The notes below the pieces were generated by a model that saw only the letters and a program-made list of their open reading frames with translations, did not search any database and had not been told where the DNA came from. Both the position numbers and the translations under genes were made by a program. Shown here one piece after another: positions 27,468 to 35,629 of a stretch of DNA of 64,000 bases (position 1 is the first letter of the stretch; every line of letters starts with the position of its first letter). The stretch spans positions 434,001-498,000 of the forward strand of contig OZ242367.1 of the NCBI GenBank assembly GCA_965209015.1, in the 5' to 3' direction. The stretch is from Bin80 sp965209015 (GTDB lineage Bacteria > Bacteroidota > Rhodothermia > Rhodothermales > Bin80).

Positions 27468-29708
27468 TTATATTGAATAGGAAAGTGTCAGGTAGAGGTC
27501 ACGGCCTGGATTGGGGAGATTACCATAGCTCAGATGCTTGTGGTAGTACACATCAAATAGGTTGTTTACACCAGTTTTTAGCTCAATTCCATGCCGCAGA
27601 TTTACGCCGCCACGTAGATTTACAATGAAGTAACCATCCGTTCCATCCTCATTCGCCAAGATTTGTGCGACGCGGTTTTGTGGCATAGCCATACGAACTT
27701 CTATCTCACTCCACCATCTATCCTGAATAGCACGAAGGCTTGACCAACCCGTGAGTGGGGAGATCAGATACATGGGTTCATTGAGCTCAAGATTTTGCCC
27801 ATACGTGTATGATGCCGTCGCTGTCAATTCCAACCACTCCTGGAAATCCAATACCGCACTGATCTCCCCACCCAAGAGTAGCGCAGCAGATGCATTCTGA
27901 TAGGTCCTGAACCTTAGGGCGGCATTGCCGAGCAAATTATCGTCATTACGGCCAACAATGTAATTTCGAATATAATTGCCGAAGATACTAGTTCGGAGCC
28001 CCAGGTTTGAGGTCCATCGTTCAAACCCCAGTTCTGCTTGGGTGCTTCTTTCTGGTTTCAGATTGGGATTCCCAGTGTAGAAATATCCGTCAATGTAGTT
28101 ATACACATAGTGACCATAATTTTCTACATGAGTGGGAAGCCGGCCAACATTTGCCACTGAAAATCTCACTAGGTTTTCGGAACCTAACGCCTTGGTTAAA
28201 CCAAAGCTTGCACCTACAAGGGTATAAGATTGGGACAAATCTTTGTCTCCCCAGTGGCCCTTAAGCACCGCAATGGCCTCCGTTTGTCGTACATCACGAG
28301 GGGAATGATCCAAACGAAACCCCATGCGTGCGGTCAGTCCACTGCCCAGTACACTCGTTAGATCTAGGGCTATGGCTCCGTGACGCACTCGGACATCTCC
28401 TAGGTTCAGGAGGTACATGTCTGGGATATGATCAAAGACACTGAACATCCACATATCCCCGAAACTTTTTGTCTGATAGGCATCAAGTGTGACCTCCATG
28501 AGGTGTCTTCCATGAGCCAATTCCAGAGTACTTAGGCCTCCACTAGTCCTTGTTTTTCCATACATGGGCATGTTCATCGCACGCATGACGGGACGCTCTC
28601 GGACGTTACGTTGAAAATCACTCATCCAGTGATCTACGCGGTTGGAATACATTCTCGTTTCCCATCTAGAAATGAATTTTAGTTCAGGTTCCCAAGTATG
28701 GGATAGACTGTAGATCTTTGCTTTTGCAAGCGCAGCATCCATTAGCAGTACAGGGTATCCCACATCCCAAGCATTGTCTCCCAAAAGGGAGGCAGTGAAC
28801 TCGTGGGTAGACCCAATCCGTTGGGATAGGGAAAGCTTATAATTATTCTTTTTGAATCCAGAACCATAGATCAGTTCTCCCCCTCCAGCACTGAAGCTGT
28901 CGGCCTCTTTGTAGGAAAAGCTCCCTCGGAAACTGGTGTTTTTACGGGAAACACCACCAGAGATGCGTCCCTGACGCAGTTTTGATGCGGAACTGTAGTT
29001 CAGTTCAGCATCTGCATAGAGAGGTTGATCAAAACGGGGCTTTTGTGTCACAAGATTAATGGTACCCCCAATCTGAGAGGACTGGCTCAGATCAAAGCCT
29101 CCCTTGGATACCTCCAGCTTCTTCAAATTTTCCACCTCCACATAAGAGGAAGATGGATCCATTTTGTCGATACATGCCCCAACCACCTTCATTCCGTCAA
29201 TGATAAGTCCGATCTGTCCTCCGCTCAATCCGCGAATGACAGGCTCCCAGGCAAAGTTGGCACGCTGTGCAAAATCAGTACCAGGAACACGATCCAGCAA
29301 GTCCTCAGTAGCTTCTAAGTGATGGGAGGCAACGGCGGGGTCATTGATACGGGGGGCTGTACTTTGTACCACAACTTCATCTACGGCGATCACGGCGGGA
29401 AGGAGAGTAATGGACAAGTGACCATGAGAGTTAAGTCCCGTTGAGACTGGAAATTCAATGGCTGCATAACCGACATATGAGACGCGCAACTCATAATCCC
29501 CCGCAGGCAAGTTTAATTCAAAATGGCCGTTCTGATCGGTTATTGTACCGATGTCGGTATGAAGAACGGTAATTGAAGCAAATTCGATTCCCTTATGGGA
29601 TAACGCATCAATTACATATCCATGTATGACATCCTGTGCATGCGATGATCCAGTCCATAACGTGATAGATACGAAAAGTAAAAGCCAACTCTTGGGTATT
29701 CTGCTCAT
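27468..29708 (-). CDS. TonB-dependent receptor, candidate copper transporter
   Basis: An outer-membrane receptor of about 746 residues from ATG 29708. Its start codon overlaps the stop of the YtkA-like gene by one base (TGATG), indicating translational coupling. Order: signal peptide ending SSHAQ; carboxypeptidase-regulatory-like domain (residues ~27-105, GYVIDALSHKG); plug (about 110-250) with IRGLSGG; then the barrel ending LYLTLSYSI. The plug contains GACIDKMDP with Cys179 and Met183, a CxxxM arrangement like the copper site of OprC/NosA receptors. With MbnP, MbnH and YtkA genes upstream, copper uptake is the best inference. The substrate is not proven. Confidence 0.88.
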   Translation of the reverse strand: MSRIPKSWLLLFVSITLWTGSSHAQDVIHGYVIDALSHKGIEFASITVLHTDIGTITDQNGHFELNLPAGDYELRVSYVGYAAIEFPVSTGLNSHGHLSITLLPAVIAVDEVVVQSTAPRINDPAVASHHLEATEDLLDRVPGTDFAQRANFAWEPVIRGLSGGQIGLIIDGMKVVGACIDKMDPSSSYVEVENLKKLEVSKGGFDLSQSSQIGGTINLVTQKPRFDQPLYADAELNYSSASKLRQGRISGGVSRKNTSFRGSFSYKEADSFSAGGGELIYGSGFKKNNYKLSLSQRIGSTHEFTASLLGDNAWDVGYPVLLMDAALAKAKIYSLSHTWEPELKFISRWETRMYSNRVDHWMSDFQRNVRERPVMRAMNMPMYGKTRTSGGLSTLELAHGRHLMEVTLDAYQTKSFGDMWMFSVFDHIPDMYLLNLGDVRVRHGAIALDLTSVLGSGLTARMGFRLDHSPRDVRQTEAIAVLKGHWGDKDLSQSYTLVGASFGLTKALGSENLVRFSVANVGRLPTHVENYGHYVYNYIDGYFYTGNPNLKPERSTQAELGFERWTSNLGLRTSIFGNYIRNYIVGRNDDNLLGNAALRFRTYQNASAALLLGGEISAVLDFQEWLELTATASYTYGQNLELNEPMYLISPLTGWSSLRAIQDRWWSEIEVRMAMPQNRVAQILANEDGTDGYFIVNLRGGVNLRHGIELKTGVNNLFDVYYHKHLSYGNLPNPGRDLYLTLSYSI

Positions 29709-30502
29709 CAGTGAACTGTAAATCCTTTGAAGGTTACGGTATCCTGTGTTGCGCCTGAACGTTGAATGAACACCGTCATGTCCCATCCTCCAGACATGAT
29801 AAAATTCACCGTGCCTTCGTAGCGACCGTCTTGAACATGTACAGGGGCTTCATATGGGGTACTATGCCCTTGACCGGCCCCCATATCCATCCAGGGGTAG
29901 AGGTCAATGATTGCATCCTCCAAAGGCAGGAAGCGATCATTCACCAAATAGTGAAGTGCAAATTCGATTTGATCAAGTCCGGTCACCGGACGAACCGGTT
30001 GTACCCATGAGATAGAGTATCCATCAGTGTACTGGACCCAGATGGAGGGTTGAATACTTATAGGCACAATTACCTGACCAGACTTTCCTCTTGCTTCGTA
30101 GGTAACTTCAAGTTGCCAGCTCCCCTCTTCGCCATTCGGGGGTATAAATGTTGGAGTGCCTTCAAAATAACCTGACCTATCCGTGGGAACCAGATTCGTC
30201 TCACCCAGAGGGGAGAGGATTATTTGAGTTCCGGCGATCCATCTCGGTAAAAGAGTAAAGCTGCCACTTGAAAGGGGAGCCCCATCCATGGTAGCTTCCA
30301 ACCAAACCTTACGGGTGCCTACTTGGAGCGAATCGGGAGCGGTCAAAGTGATCGTTAAATTTCCATCTCTGATGATGCCAAGTTGTATAGGCATCTCTTC
30401 CAAATTCGTGTCCTCTGGATGCTCCTGAAAAAAATTAGTTTCCGTAATGTTTGGTGCACATCCTGCCAATAGGAACACACCTAGTACAAAGATTCTCATC
30501 AT
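29708..30502 (-). CDS. YtkA-like lipoprotein
   Basis: A 264-residue lipoprotein (signal MMRIFVLGVFLLAGC, Cys15). Two beta-sandwich-like halves follow. The C-terminal part has LYPWMDMGAGQGH, EAPVHVQDGRYEGTVNF and GGWDMTV, the pattern of YtkA/FixH-like domains often linked to copper or cytochrome oxidase assembly. The Met/His-rich WMDMGAGQGH could bind metal. It overlaps mbnH by 4 bp and abuts the TonB receptor. Confidence 0.75.
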   Translation of the reverse strand: MMRIFVLGVFLLAGCAPNITETNFFQEHPEDTNLEEMPIQLGIIRDGNLTITLTAPDSLQVGTRKVWLEATMDGAPLSSGSFTLLPRWIAGTQIILSPLGETNLVPTDRSGYFEGTPTFIPPNGEEGSWQLEVTYEARGKSGQVIVPISIQPSIWVQYTDGYSISWVQPVRPVTGLDQIEFALHYLVNDRFLPLEDAIIDLYPWMDMGAGQGHSTPYEAPVHVQDGRYEGTVNFIMSGGWDMTVFIQRSGATQDTVTFKGFTVH

Positions 30503-31503
30503 GGTATCTCCACTCCTGCAAACGTGATGGAATCTGTAAGTGTGTGTAAAAATGCTACAAGATTTGCTTTTTCAGACGCACTCAGATTAAGTGGTTGAAT
30601 GAATCTACTTTGACCACGCACAGTCTTTCCACCATTGTTATAATGTTCAATCACATCTGACAATGTTGCCATCTGTCCATCATGCATATACGGGGCAGTC
30701 TCCGAGACATTTCTGAGGGAGGGTACCTTAAACTTTCCATAATCTTCCTTCAAGCCTGTGACTCGTGCACGCCCAGAATCTCCTTGGCTGATCGAAAGCC
30801 CGTTGTTCTCAAATTTGAGATTGGAAAGAAGAAACCCATTATGACAATGGAAACAACGTGCCTTTCCCTCAAACAGATTTAATCCGCGCTGTTCATGAAC
30901 ATTGAGTGCGGACAGGTCTCCCTCTTTGTAGCTATCATAGCGGGCTCCGCCGCTCAAGAGAGTTCTCTGATAAGCAGCGAGTGCCTGAGTCAAACCTCGC
31001 AGTGTGGGAGACTCCCCAAATATATCGTTGAAGGATTTTCGATAGGTTGTATTTGAATCCAACCGATTGAGAACGGAGGCGAGGTCCAGTCCCATTTCAG
31101 TCGGATTTTGAAGTGGACCAAAGACTTGGTGTTCTAGGGTGATGCTCCCACCATCCCAGAAAAGCAGCTTATGATAGGCTATGTTTATCAAAGAGGGAGT
31201 ATTTCTGGTACCAAATTTCCCATGAATCCCTTGGCTGATTACCTGTCCATCAGAAAAGAATTTGTTGGGCATATGACAGGTAGCACAGGATACCGTGCTA
31301 TCAAAAGAAATAGCGTCATCAAAAAAGAGTTGCTCCCCAAGGAGCACCTTTGCCTTTGTAAGTGGATTGTGAGAGGGGATAGGCACCGGTTCAAATCCAG
31401 AAGGCACTTCCAAATGTACCTGTTCCTCAGAAACTGAATCTGGGGGCATACAACCGGAGATTGCTAAGGCAATACAAACGGATCTAAGAATAAGAGAGCC
31501 CAT
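30499..31503 (-). CDS. MbnH-like di-haem MauG/cytochrome c peroxidase family lipoprotein
   Basis: Start is placed at ATG 31503, giving a lipoprotein signal ending LAISGC; the frame is open to 31581. Two c-type haem sites, CATCH (residues 73-77) and CFHCH (217-221), occur in the arrangement of bacterial cytochrome c peroxidase/MauG proteins. The family also has PSLINIAYHKLLFWDG and PYMHDGQM. In the methanobactin system the related MbnH oxidises a tryptophan of MbnP to kynurenine; adjacency to an MbnP gene supports that role. About 334 residues, periplasmic. Confidence 0.85.
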   Translation of the reverse strand: MGSLILRSVCIALAISGCMPPDSVSEEQVHLEVPSGFEPVPIPSHNPLTKAKVLLGEQLFFDDAISFDSTVSCATCHMPNKFFSDGQVISQGIHGKFGTRNTPSLINIAYHKLLFWDGGSITLEHQVFGPLQNPTEMGLDLASVLNRLDSNTTYRKSFNDIFGESPTLRGLTQALAAYQRTLLSGGARYDSYKEGDLSALNVHEQRGLNLFEGKARCFHCHNGFLLSNLKFENNGLSISQGDSGRARVTGLKEDYGKFKVPSLRNVSETAPYMHDGQMATLSDVIEHYNNGGKTVRGQSRFIQPLNLSASEKANLVAFLHTLTDSITFAGVEIP

Positions 31504-31524
31504 CTCATTGTTGATAGTTACGAC

Positions 31525-31556
31525 GCTCCCTCCCAATGCATTTATTAGGAGGGAGC
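31525..31556 (-). promoter_or_regulatory. Hairpin between mbnP and mbnH genes
   Basis: A perfect 9-bp inverted repeat, GCTCCCTCC (31525-31533) and GGAGGGAGC (31548-31556) with a 14-base loop, just after the MbnP stop codon. It could lower expression of the downstream genes or protect the mbnP message. Confidence 0.5.
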
Positions 31557-31567
31557 ATAGGGGAGGT

Positions 31568-32389
31568 CTAGAGATCTGCAATCTGAAAAGCAGGGACGAT
31601 CTGATCAGCTACTGCATTTGCAACAGGTAAATTATTCATCGTATGACAAATCCGCTGTTCCGGGTCGTTTAGATCAACATTTTTTAGGAAGTCAGCATAA
31701 TTCACATGGATGTCTAGTGAAGCAGGCATTTCATTTTCAAGGGTAAGACTATGAGAGAGAGTCACTTCTTGAAGGAATTTCTCTGTACCCAGATGCACGG
31801 CCCACTCATCATCTGGAGTACCGTCGTCATCAGAGTCTACTAGACCATCCATACGAAGAAAGAGGTAGCCCGCATTCCAATTCCAGTGGTTATTATAATC
31901 AGTTTGCTTCGCCAATGGATGTTCAGGGGATACTTGGGAGGGATCAATCCGATTCGTGGTCCCGGCAATCCCAACTTTGAAATGAATCTCCTTATAGTCG
32001 CCAGATGGCAAAGAACCTAAATCATAGGCGGTGATTCCAGCATCATGCTTGACTAAGACCACTTGGTCTTGAACTGTGTGAGAGATATTCTCATCATTGT
32101 CGTCTTTCGCTGGAACCGTAAGGGGTTCACTTTCTGGGGTGATTGCTTCGTTCTGATGATTGATTAGGGTGATTTCTGAGAGATATATACGGGCAGATTC
32201 AAAGGAGATCGTAGATCCATTCACATCATATGTAGTGGAAGAATTTGTAGAGAGAGGTTGCCCGTTAACATGAGCAGTCACATTAAGCGTGAGGGTGGCG
32301 GATCCATCTTCCATGACTGATGAGTCGCATCCAGCGAGTAGTAGTAGTATGATAGCCATTGCCATCCATAGATTTTTCGTGTATTTCAT
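31568..32389 (-). CDS. MbnP-family copper-binding lipoprotein
   Basis: A 273-residue protein with lipoprotein signal LLLLAGC (Cys21). The body matches the MbnP family: beta-rich sequence, RIYLSEITLI, and HWNWNAGYLFLRMDG with Trp169 and Trp171 beside His168. In studied MbnP proteins a tryptophan is converted to kynurenine by the MbnH partner and copper is bound. Here the MbnH-like gene follows immediately. A calcium-like acidic loop DSDDDGTPDDE (186-196) is also visible. First gene of the tight minus-strand cluster. Confidence 0.85.
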   Translation of the reverse strand: MKYTKNLWMAMAIILLLLAGCDSSVMEDGSATLTLNVTAHVNGQPLSTNSSTTYDVNGSTISFESARIYLSEITLINHQNEAITPESEPLTVPAKDDNDENISHTVQDQVVLVKHDAGITAYDLGSLPSGDYKEIHFKVGIAGTTNRIDPSQVSPEHPLAKQTDYNNHWNWNAGYLFLRMDGLVDSDDDGTPDDEWAVHLGTEKFLQEVTLSHSLTLENEMPASLDIHVNYADFLKNVDLNDPEQRICHTMNNLPVANAVADQIVPAFQIADL

Positions 32390-32642
32390 TGGTCAGGTAA
32401 TAAAGAGTATTTAATGATGTCGGTCGCACCTGCGCATTGGGTGCGTTCAGACTGGAAATGAGATAACCTGCCCAAAAATTGGATGCAACTAGGAGTGACA
32501 GTCCTGTTGGATCGTAATATGGAGACATATACGAATGCACTCCAGTCACCAGCAGTGGATGCAGACGCTTAAGTCAGACCCAAGATGAAAAGGCCACAAT
32601 CAACTACGATACTTGACAAGACCTTCAATCCTAAGGGGCAGG

Positions 32643-32999
32643 TCAGGAGGTAGGTGGTGGACCACGAGCCCAATGAAATTTAGAAACATTTTGTTGGTGC
32701 GGAACCGCAGAGAGGATCAGTAGCGATTCAAAGGCAGGAAAATAATCTGGGGCAATCGTAGGCTGAGCAATATCGCCGATCAGAGGCACAGCAAATAGTG
32801 CTAAGTAAGGGCAGGATGCATGATCATGATGAGTAGCTTGGTAATAAGCCCCCTCTACTTCGGAATGAGTGTGTCCATGCACCGGAGTATACATATCGGT
32901 TACTGCCATGTATACGAGGTGTGAGAGGGGCGCGAACAGGCCCCCCACTACAAGTATACATGCCAATAAAATAGACGCTTTCCGGCGAGGAGAACACAT
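32643..32999 (-). CDS. Small His-rich exported protein upstream of copper locus
   Basis: A 118-residue protein with an N-terminal hydrophobic segment (ILLACILVVGGLFAPL), a His cluster GHTHSE...THHDHASCPYLALF, and a C-terminal RGPPPTS. The arrangement (membrane anchor, HxHxxC segment, terminal RxPP) resembles small DUF2946-like proteins found near metal-receptor genes. A metal-binding role is inferred from the His/Cys cluster and the position 253 bp upstream of mbnP. Confidence 0.6.
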   Translation of the reverse strand: MCSPRRKASILLACILVVGGLFAPLSHLVYMAVTDMYTPVHGHTHSEVEGAYYQATHHDHASCPYLALFAVPLIGDIAQPTIAPDYFPAFESLLILSAVPHQQNVSKFHWARGPPPTS

Positions 33000-33536
33000 T
33001 TTCTATACACTCAAACGAAGCCGTCCTTGAATGATCATCTGACTACTTTATACCCAGCCTACAAACTCGGTAAACCCACAACTGTTCAGTGAGATAAATT
33101 TGCCCACCGTTTGGGGTTTAATTTGCGTCCTGATAATTTTTCATCTGCTTGCATTTGTCATGATATTGTCGTTGAAATGAGTTTATTTTGCTCATGTTTT
33201 GTACGCTTAAATTAGAAAGTTCCTCTAAACGATTTTCTGTGGGAGTCTCCTCTGAATTGTATCCGATATGCTGGCTCGGCGAGACGATCTGTCATGTAAA
33301 TTGGCAGTGGCTGGATTATCCATTATGATCGGTAATGGATCGCCTATCTCACACGCATGCAGTCAGGAGCCCACCAGAAAAGGTTTCTTCCTGATTTGTG
33401 CTTTCGTTCTGAAGTTATCTGAAATAGTTGAAATAAAGAAGCTGGAACAGTAAATATGGAGCCGTCCATGTTAGATCGGAAACATTTTTTTCTTTTGTGT
33501 TTCTAACAATTATAACGTTTACCAATAGGTAATCTC
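33000..33536. other. Intergenic region
   Basis: A+T-rich, no supported gene. It marks the change from the copper locus to small accessory genes. A 61-codon frame at 33268 has no similarity that I recognise. Confidence 0.35.
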
Positions 33537-33776
33537 ATGAACAGTTTAGAACAAGAGTTCAAATGGTATCTGAAGAATCAGGATGACCTAGTTGACAAAT
33601 ACGAAGGTCGTTTTTTGGTGATCAAAGATGAAAGGTTGATGGCCGTATTTGATGATGACATGGAGGCAATTCGACAGACAGAATTAGAACATGAGCTAGG
33701 CACATTTTTGGTTCAAGAATGTTCTTCTGACCCTTATAGCACCACAGCCACATTCCATTCCCGTGTTCGGTTTTGA
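33537..33776 (+). CDS. Small hypothetical protein paired with retropepsin-like gene
   Basis: A 79-residue acidic protein (SLEQEFKWYLKNQDDLVDKY, then RFLVIKDERLMAVF), resembling the short DUF5678-type proteins seen before retropepsin-like genes. Its stop overlaps the following ATG (TGATG), so the two were translationally coupled. Function is unknown. Confidence 0.7.
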   Translation: MNSLEQEFKWYLKNQDDLVDKYEGRFLVIKDERLMAVFDDDMEAIRQTELEHELGTFLVQECSSDPYSTTATFHSRVRF

Positions 33777-34085
33777 TGTCTGTGGAACCGACAGGTGGTA
33801 TATTCACGACCTATGGCGACGGGGTACTACGAGAGCTTCGCAATGGAGGTCTATGCTTCTCCAGCTCTTGATCCAGAAGGTAGCGGCGAGGTCTTGTTCG
33901 CAATTTGGGATACTGGAGCTACGCATACATCCATATCCCGACATGCAGCGAATTTGCTAGGATTAAAGCCTACTGGTCGAGTCGTATTGCAGTTAGCAAA
34001 TCAGACCAGAGAAGCGAATACATACAAAGTTAATTTGATACTTCGGATTAAAGTTCAGATTCAGAATGGACGGTGTCTGAAATAG
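33776..34085 (+). pseudogene. Retropepsin-like aspartic protease, frameshifted
   Basis: From ATG 33776 the frame reads MSVEPTGGIFTTYGDGVLR and then stops. The catalytic part AIWDTGATHTSIS (the Asp-Thr-Gly of retroviral-type aspartic proteases) lies in the +1 frame, beginning near MEVYASPALDP at about 33843. One extra base near 33840-33845 explains the shift. The C-terminal half expected after NTYKVNLIL is also missing, replaced by an early stop at 34085. I read this as a recently broken gene of the pair with 33537-33776. Confidence 0.65.
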
Positions 34086-34362
34086 GGGGAGGTAAGCAAT
34101 GACTTGCCTGCCTATTCTGACGTACTGAGATCCAAAGCTGTTGAAGTGGAACAGGTCATTCAGATTACTCACGCAGTGTTTTGTATATTTTAATCAGCTT
34201 GCGTCCCAAGATATTGGAATATTCATGTGAGAAGGACTGCGATGTGATCAACTTTTAACAATAACTATGATGCTTTGCAACAAAGATCCTGAAATTGGGT
34301 AACCATAATTCCATTTATAGTTCAGGTTCTTACTCTAACCAACCTTACTGCTCAAAGCGTCA

Positions 34363-34623
34363 ATGATTGAATCTGATCATTCATTGGAAAAGAAGTCTCT
34401 TTTGCCAAATTTATTTTTCGCTAAACGTTCCAAAATTTCGATATGCTCAGTTCGTGAAGTACCCCGCAGGATCTCAGACGAATTTGTAGATCTACATTGT
34501 GGCCCAGAGGGTGTGTCTACATCAAATGCATTAACCCCACAGGAATACTTTGAAAAAGCATGGGGGCTTGTTGGAATCCATATTCAAAGTGCTATGGATG
34601 AGATTGATAATCAGAGTAGATGA
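34363..34623 (+). CDS. Hypothetical protein upstream of DUF2335 gene
   Basis: An 86-residue soluble protein. I do not recognise a family. It overlaps the next gene by 4 bp (ATGA), which argues for a real, coupled gene. The middle reads SVREVPRRISDEFVDLHCGP. Confidence 0.5.
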   Translation: MIESDHSLEKKSLLPNLFFAKRSKISICSVREVPRRISDEFVDLHCGPEGVSTSNALTPQEYFEKAWGLVGIHIQSAMDEIDNQSR

Positions 34624-35063
34624 GTAAGTCGGACAGCAATTTTGGTGTTGCAAATGAAGAGAATGACGAGCCAGATCATGAGATAGAGGCTGTTGATACT
34701 CAAGACCTTGAGCAGTGGATCAAGCCAGATGCACCTCCAAGAGTGCGCAATCTAATCCGCAGTTCCATATCGTCAAGTCTGGTTCGTATCTCATCATCTT
34801 ACAGTGCACCTCTGCCGCCATCGGAAGAATTTCGGAAGTATAATGAAGTGGAGCCGACTGCGGCGAACCGAATCTTGAAAATGACTGAGAAATCTCTCGA
34901 GTTGGCTGGGGAAGAGCATAAAGTTGCCCGTCGCCGCGTCAATGCGTCTACCATAGTCGCTTTAGGAATGATAGGGCTGACTGCATATGGTATTTTTTCA
35001 GGGTTATCAGGTTCGGTTATAGTTCCGCTGGGACTCAGTGGAATTTTCGGACTGTTTATTTGA
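34620..35063 (+). CDS. DUF2335 family membrane protein
   Basis: A 147-residue protein of the DUF2335 type: SYSAPLPPSEEFRKY (the PLPPxE motif), PTAANRILKMTEKS, a short basic helix, then two hydrophobic segments at the C-terminus (VALGMIGLTAYGIFSGL and VIVPLGLSGIFGLFI). Function is unknown; the family often occurs in phage- or defence-rich regions. It is the second gene of a two-gene unit. Confidence 0.8.
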   Translation: MSKSDSNFGVANEENDEPDHEIEAVDTQDLEQWIKPDAPPRVRNLIRSSISSSLVRISSSYSAPLPPSEEFRKYNEVEPTAANRILKMTEKSLELAGEEHKVARRRVNASTIVALGMIGLTAYGIFSGLSGSVIVPLGLSGIFGLFI

Positions 35064-35579
35064 GAGATCATGGGGTTCCTGTCAAACCGTTGAAATACAA
35101 TCCCTGATAAATTCTCCTCCAAAAAAAAGATTTTCGCACTTAATCCACATATACCCATACCCCCCTGAAAAGATAGTGAGTTTGTGCTCTGATTCTTCCG
35201 TCTCTCTGATGCCAATTCTGTCTTAATATTGGCCTAATTTCAGACACAATTGCCAGAGCGTCTAATATCTCCATATGCAAAAGTGAAGGAGTCGCAAAAA
35301 GGATGGAGCGAGGAGCGAGTCAGTTGAACAAAGAGTCTGTTCCGCATACTATAGGATCGTCAGACGAACGGCATACAAGGTATCCAGAATATGCGAAATA
35401 GTAGTCAGAACCTGCGGATGGTAACAGGTCCAGTGAGCATGATCTGGGTGGAGACCAAGGGACTGGAAGGACACATGGTGCAATGAATGGGAAAAACAGT
35501 AAGTGCTCCCAATCCGAATAGAACCGCACTGGTTCCTTGACTCCACTTCTTGGACTAGAATGTCCGACAATTGCTGGCC
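35064..35579. other. Intergenic region
   Basis: About 500 bases with no supported gene; two overlapping minus-strand frames at 35320-35615 have no recognisable content. It lies between two converging transcripts. Confidence 0.35.
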
Positions 35580-35616
35580 ATTGGGGGTGCACGGTTTGAT
35601 CTTGTGCACCCCCAAT
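35580..35616 (-). terminator. Perfect 13-bp inverted repeat after the FN3 giant gene
   Basis: ATTGGGGGTGCAC (35580-35592) and GTGCACCCCCAAT (35604-35616), 11-base loop, just downstream of the minus-strand stop at 35630. There is no T run; probable terminator or 3' stabilising hairpin. Confidence 0.6.
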
Positions 35617-35629
35617 CGGCTAACTTGAT

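Noticed and set aside
32283..32549. 88-codon frame overlapping the MbnP start
   Set aside because: Out of frame with mbnP, no signal peptide or domain; a shadow of the lipoprotein start region.
32390..32642. Possible cobalamin or metal riboswitch upstream of the MbnP gene
   Set aside because: No B12-box-like sequence or other known riboswitch core could be found on the minus strand.
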